NCBI GenBank assembly: GCA_016342355.1
Contig: JAEINP010000016.1
Span: forward strand, 1 to 64,000
Reading direction: 5' to 3'
Length of the DNA stretch: 64,000 nucleotides
Source of the DNA: Desulfatibacillum sp.
Lineage (GTDB): Bacteria > Desulfobacterota > Desulfobacteria > Desulfobacterales > Desulfatibacillaceae
Shown: positions 60,741 through 64,000 of the stretch, one piece after another
Layout: the number at the start of each line of letters is the position of its first letter
How positions within the stretch are numbered: position 1 is the stretch's first letter
Made by a program: the position numbers and the translations under genes
The notes under the pieces: model-generated
The model's database searches: none
What the model was told of the DNA's origin: nothing
Seen by the model: the letters and a program-made list of their open reading frames with translations, nothing else

Positions 60741-62033
60741 ATGAATATCACAGGGACCTATAGTAATTACCTTACCATGAGCAGTCTTCTGGCCCCCCTG
60801 GGCTCCACCAATTCGGGCGCCGCCATTTCCAACCTGTTTTCCTCGGTAATGACCCAACTCCAGGACCAACTGGAACAGGTGGCATTTTCCCAGGAATCCA
60901 GCAAGGCTTTGTCCAGTCTTTACATAGGGACAGCAGACCTGGCCGCCAAGGCAGGGGTTTTAACCTTGGGGGATTACGGGTCCGTGTTTTTTGACCGGAC
61001 AGCGGCATCCTCCGATGCCAACGTGCTTACGGCCCAGGCCCGAAACGCCTATTCCACAGAATCGGGCGCCGCCATCGAGGAGTACGCGATCACGGTGGAA
61101 AATTTGGCCTCCGGCCAGAAAAACACGGGAACGGAACTGGCTAATGCTGAAGCCACCGCCGTGGACCAGGGGATCGACCGGTTCAAGCTGATCATCGAGG
61201 ATACGGAATACCTGTTGGAAGTGAAGGTGGATACCGGCGAAACCAATTACAAAGTGCTGGGTAAGATTGCCGAAGCCATCAACGCAAACGGCCTGGGCGT
61301 GACCGCCCAGGTGACAAGCGGTAACACAGCGGGCACAAGCGCCCTCCAAATAACCGCAGACCAGACCGGCAGCGCCGGAGCCTTTCTCCTGGCGGACGTG
61401 ACAGGCAACGCCATTGCCGCCACCGGCGCCAACACCGCCACCCTGGAAGCCCGGGACAGCGCCTACACCGTAAATGGAGAAGCCTTCACATCCTCATACA
61501 ATAATGTATACCTGGACGGAGGTAAAGTCGCTGTAGGCCTCTATGGAACCGGAGAGGCCACCCTGAGTGTGGGACCGGACACAAACAAGGCCGCTGGGGC
61601 GGCCCAGGCCTTTGTGAATGAACTCAATGTGTTCATGGAGTATTTAAAGAATAATGAAAATTATATTCAGGGTAGTATCCTGAACTCCCTGACTTCATTC
61701 ATTGGGGATAAATCGAGGGAATTGCAGGCTTACGGGATCACCCAGGACGGGAATGGCTATCTGCAGATGGACGTTAGCGCCCTGAACCAAGGCGCGGCGA
61801 AAAACCTGGAAGGGCTGCAGGACCTGTTTGCCGGAGTGGATGGCTTGGCCGCACGCACCGCCACCCTGACCAGCCAAATCTCTTCCAATCTTCCTTTGAC
61901 TTACGCCAAGGAAGCATCAAGCCTGATAGAATCAGACCTGTTCGGCATGGGGACCTACAACTCCTCGTCCTTTATCATGCAAAGCCTGCTTCTGGACCAG
62001 ATCCAGGGCACCGTGGTAAACACCTACGCATGA
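60741..62033 (+). CDS. FliD-like flagellar hook-associated protein
   Basis: A 430-aa protein with no signal peptide, Ser/Ala/Thr/Asn-rich as is usual for flagellar axial proteins. An N-terminal helical stretch leads to a middle domain with EYAITVENLASGQKN and VLGKIAEAINANGLGVTAQV...TSALQITADQTGSAGAF, similar to the FliD/FlgL repeat domain. The C-terminal third is helical (INSLTSFIGDKSRELQAYGI-like region, then ARTATLTSQISSNL). It would be exported by the flagellar secretion system and act at the filament tip or as an adhesin. GTGGAGGTG precedes the ATG, and a sigma-28-type promoter lies upstream. No other flagellar structural gene is nearby, so it may be an orphan paralogue. Confidence 0.65.
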   Translation: MNITGTYSNYLTMSSLLAPLGSTNSGAAISNLFSSVMTQLQDQLEQVAFSQESSKALSSLYIGTADLAAKAGVLTLGDYGSVFFDRTAASSDANVLTAQARNAYSTESGAAIEEYAITVENLASGQKNTGTELANAEATAVDQGIDRFKLIIEDTEYLLEVKVDTGETNYKVLGKIAEAINANGLGVTAQVTSGNTAGTSALQITADQTGSAGAFLLADVTGNAIAATGANTATLEARDSAYTVNGEAFTSSYNNVYLDGGKVAVGLYGTGEATLSVGPDTNKAAGAAQAFVNELNVFMEYLKNNENYIQGSILNSLTSFIGDKSRELQAYGITQDGNGYLQMDVSALNQGAAKNLEGLQDLFAGVDGLAARTATLTSQISSNLPLTYAKEASSLIESDLFGMGTYNSSSFIMQSLLLDQIQGTVVNTYA

Positions 62034-62055
62034 GGATGGGCCCAAGGGCCCATCC
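62034..62055. terminator. Short hairpin after the FliD-like gene
   Basis: GGATGGGCCC and GGGCCCATCC are perfectly complementary around a two-base centre. No T-run follows, so it is a weak or bidirectional stop shared with the convergent zinc-ribbon gene. Confidence 0.4.
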
Positions 62056-62077
62056 CGATTAATAATGGGCTGACTAC

Positions 62078-62263
62078 TTATAGTTTAACCCAGATGTCCG
62101 CCTCGTTCCCGCACTGGGTGCAGGTGGCGTGGCCCTTTTGCTTGCCGTCTTCCTCGGGGCTTTCCTCCACTTCCACCAAAGAGCAGGTGATGATCATTTC
62201 GGCTTCGTTGCCGCAGTTTTCGCACTTGCAAACCTGTTTGAATTTCTTTGTCTTTTCAGCCAT
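62078..62263 (-). CDS. Small zinc-ribbon protein
   Basis: A 61-aa protein with two CxxC-type knuckles: CKCENCGNE near residue 13 and CTQCGNEADIW near residue 49. This gives a likely four-cysteine zinc site. The middle is acidic (VEVEESPEEDGK). AAGGAGGAAGG precedes the ATG and overlaps the end of the AI-2E-family gene upstream, so the two are translated together. The function is unknown; zinc ribbons of this size often mediate protein or nucleic-acid contacts. Confidence 0.85.
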   Translation of the reverse strand: MAEKTKKFKQVCKCENCGNEAEMIITCSLVEVEESPEEDGKQKGHATCTQCGNEADIWVKL

Positions 62264-62273
62264 GCCTTCCTCC

Positions 62274-63374
62274 TTATAGATTTTCGGGCCGACTTTCGGG
62301 AGGGGGTTCCCCCTTGCCGGGTCTTTCGTATTTATCCAGCCAAATCCCCAGGAGCACGTTCACCAGTGTGGCCAGGGGGATGGCAAAGAATAAACCCCAA
62401 ACCCCCCATATCCCGCCAAAAAAGAGTACTGCTATAATAATAGCCACGGGATGGAGATTGACAACCTCGGAAAGAAGCAAAGGCGCCAGAATCTGGCCGT
62501 CAAAAATCTGAATGACTCCGTAAGCGGCGACAGCCCAAAGGGCCTTGGGTTCCATCCCCCACTGAAAAAAGGCAATGAGGCCCACCGGGAAAAACATGAC
62601 CGTGACTCCGATGTAAGGAAATATGACGGAAAGACCGGTAAACAGAGACAGGAGCAGGGAGTAGTTGAGGTGCAAGGCCCTGAATACCGCAAAACTGATA
62701 CCCCAGATAATGAGTATCTCCCAGCCCTTACCCCGGACATAATTGGAAATCTGCCGGTTTACATCATGCCAGACCGTGGTGGTGAGGGCCATGTCGCTGG
62801 GCCGAAACCGGAGCATCCAGTTTAGGATGAATTCCTTGTCCTTGAGAAAAAAGAAGACCAGAAAAGGCACCAAAACCAAGTAGACCAACAGAGTCACCAA
62901 CGTGTAAACCGAAGCCACCGAATAGGAGACCACCCGTTTGGCGATGGTGGACGCAGCCGTGTTGCCCATCTGGAAAATCTCGGCCACTTGGGCTTCGGAT
63001 ATGAATTCGGGATATTGTTGGGGCAGACGCATCAATTGTTTCTGCCAAGCAGAAAGCATAGCGGGAAGCTGCTGAACTAATTGAAAAATCTGCTTGGATA
63101 TCTGGGGAAGCAGCCACACCACCATTACAATCATGGCACTTAAAAAAAACAGAAAAACAATAATCACGCAAGCCAGACGGGGAATTTTTAGCCGCTGCAT
63201 GCGGGTTACCAGGCCGTCCAGCAAATAGGCGATAATCACACTGGCGAATACGGGCATGAGCATTTCGCCCAGAAACAAAACGCTAAGAAGCCCTGTGACC
63301 AGCATGGCCGCCAAGACCACCATCTGGGGATCGGACAAATAGCGATCCATCCAACTTTTGATCATGGAGAGCAT
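62274..63374 (-). CDS. AI-2E family (PerM/TqsA-like) membrane protein
   Basis: A 366-aa protein with about seven to eight membrane segments. Family signs are the N-terminal pair of helices (MPVFASVIIAYLLDGLVTRMQRL), the amphipathic periplasmic region with LPAMLSAWQKQL, LVPFLVFFFLKDKE, and the C-terminal FPYIGVTVMFFPVGLIAFFQWG and GGIWGVWGLFFAIPLATLVNVLL. Members export small molecules, autoinducer-2 or act as sodium/proton antiporters; the substrate here is unknown. The last residues are charged (DKYERPGKGEPPPE). The zinc-ribbon gene follows after 10 bases. Confidence 0.9.
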   Translation of the reverse strand: MLSMIKSWMDRYLSDPQMVVLAAMLVTGLLSVLFLGEMLMPVFASVIIAYLLDGLVTRMQRLKIPRLACVIIVFLFFLSAMIVMVVWLLPQISKQIFQLVQQLPAMLSAWQKQLMRLPQQYPEFISEAQVAEIFQMGNTAASTIAKRVVSYSVASVYTLVTLLVYLVLVPFLVFFFLKDKEFILNWMLRFRPSDMALTTTVWHDVNRQISNYVRGKGWEILIIWGISFAVFRALHLNYSLLLSLFTGLSVIFPYIGVTVMFFPVGLIAFFQWGMEPKALWAVAAYGVIQIFDGQILAPLLLSEVVNLHPVAIIIAVLFFGGIWGVWGLFFAIPLATLVNVLLGIWLDKYERPGKGEPPPESRPENL

Positions 63375-63442
63375 ATGTTTTCCAATACCTTAAACAATTG
63401 TCTTAAACTGAAAAATGTTCCAAGCCTGTCCGAGAGCAAGGA

Positions 63443-63841
63443 TCAACGGCCCCACAAAACAATAGTGGCCTGTCTCGGGGAACGAAAACGAATCATAATC
63501 TTTTCCATGGCTTCCTTGCGGGTCCCCAGGGTGATGGGGTCCGCCTCCTCTTCCACGAAGATGGATTTGCCCACGGGAATTTCCACGGATGCTCCTCCCT
63601 CGTAAAACACCTTAATCTTAGCCACATAAATGGAAGAGCCCTGAGTTTGAATCTTGACCTTGCTGGCATGCTTGCCCTGATCATCCACATAAATGTAGCC
63701 ATTGCCCAACTTGTTCCCTTCTTCGGGCTTGGGGCTGCCCTGGCCAATGATGACATAATTTCCTGAATATGCCATGGGAACCATCAGAAAAGCAAACAAA
63801 CAAGCAGTCAAAACCATTTTCAAAGGCCCTGGTTTTTTCAT
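63443..63841 (-). CDS. Small secreted protein of unknown function
   Basis: A 132-aa exported protein. The signal peptide covers about residues 1-27 (MKKPGPLKMVLTACLFAFLM... ending MAYSGN). The mature part is beta-rich: YVIIGQGSPKP, GNGYIYVDDQGKHASKVKIQTQG, SIYVAKIKVFYEGGASVEIPVG. No family is recognised. The ATG at 63841 has GGGAG 7 bases upstream. An upstream extension of the frame lacks a signal and a ribosome site. The AI-2E-family gene follows after 68 bases on the same strand. Confidence 0.7.
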   Translation of the reverse strand: MKKPGPLKMVLTACLFAFLMVPMAYSGNYVIIGQGSPKPEEGNKLGNGYIYVDDQGKHASKVKIQTQGSSIYVAKIKVFYEGGASVEIPVGKSIFVEEEADPITLGTRKEAMEKIMIRFRSPRQATIVLWGR

Positions 63842-64000
63842 CTTTTGCTCCCGGTTTTCGTTACGGATTAAGGCACAGGGGAAACAATTCCCCATTGAGA
63901 CAACAATTGCAAAAGGATAGCAAAAAATCACCGGGGAAGAAAACAAAAAAGACAGGCGAAATCATCACCATCCCGGAAGAGCGCTCGCCCCGTTAAAAGA

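Noticed and set aside
63908-63994. 28-codon Lys-rich frame at the right edge
   Set aside because: It starts at TTG with no ribosome site and is too short to judge.
1-64000. tRNA, rRNA, insertion sequence, integrase or phage genes
   Set aside because: I looked for T-loop-like GTTCGA motifs, transposase-like frames and long terminal repeats, and found none that I could support.

Overview
The window looks like a chromosomal segment of a Gram-negative, anaerobic, motile bacterium. Its style is that of sulfate-reducing Desulfobacterota, for example Desulfatibacillum-like Desulfobacteria. The pointers are a four-subunit ferredoxin-dependent 2-oxoacid oxidoreductase next to an ATP-type PEP carboxykinase, several B12-binding radical SAM proteins, SLC13-type anion transporters embedded in multi-receiver two-component clusters, and sigma-54 and sigma-28 promoter sequences. 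The lineage is inferred from gene content only. I found no rRNA, tRNA, CRISPR array, transposase or phage gene.

Layout. 0.2-8.6 kb: a PAP2-type membrane phosphatase/transferase, an Lgt-like protein, an acyl-CoA synthetase, a patch of broken PLP-enzyme and racemase genes (3.7-4.6 kb), a B12-binding radical SAM protein, a methyltransferase and a large membrane protein. 8.8-16.9 kb: a chemoreceptor, an Hpt protein, a secreted beta-propeller protein with a dockerin-like end, a TelA-family protein and a Sel1-repeat protein. 17-28.2 kb: envelope or glycan genes, namely two GT-C/TPR (TMTC-like) proteins, two radical SAM proteins, a GT2, a DUF2304 protein and two GT4 enzymes. 28.2-39 kb: a membrane protein, an acyltransferase-like protein, PckA, a P-loop ATPase with the 2-oxoacid:ferredoxin oxidoreductase operon, a DNA-methyltransferase-like protein with a repetitive disordered tail, a DUF3124 protein and an MFS transporter. 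39-42.8 kb: a giant Gly-rich secreted repeat protein that carries a perfect 611-bp internal duplication.

43-60.2 kb is the most notable part: a signalling and transport island. A leftward operon encodes a histidine kinase, a receiver, an SLC13 transporter, a 53-aa membrane protein, a Yip1-like protein and a receiver-CBS protein. It is divergent from a rightward histidine kinase plus NtrC-type sigma-54 activator pair. A third operon follows: a degenerate receiver, a histidine kinase, two receivers, a second SLC13 transporter, a small protein, a receiver-kinase hybrid and another receiver. Next comes a leftward GGDEF protein. Sigma-54 -24/-12 promoter matches lie in front of all four transcription units, and a shared palindrome of the form GTGT-N11-ACAC lies in each of the three regulatory regions. 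I infer that the island-encoded activator controls the whole island, including its own operon and the cyclic-di-GMP enzyme.

60.7-64 kb: a FliD-like hook-associated protein behind a sigma-28-type promoter, a zinc-ribbon protein, an AI-2E-family membrane protein and a small secreted protein at the right edge.
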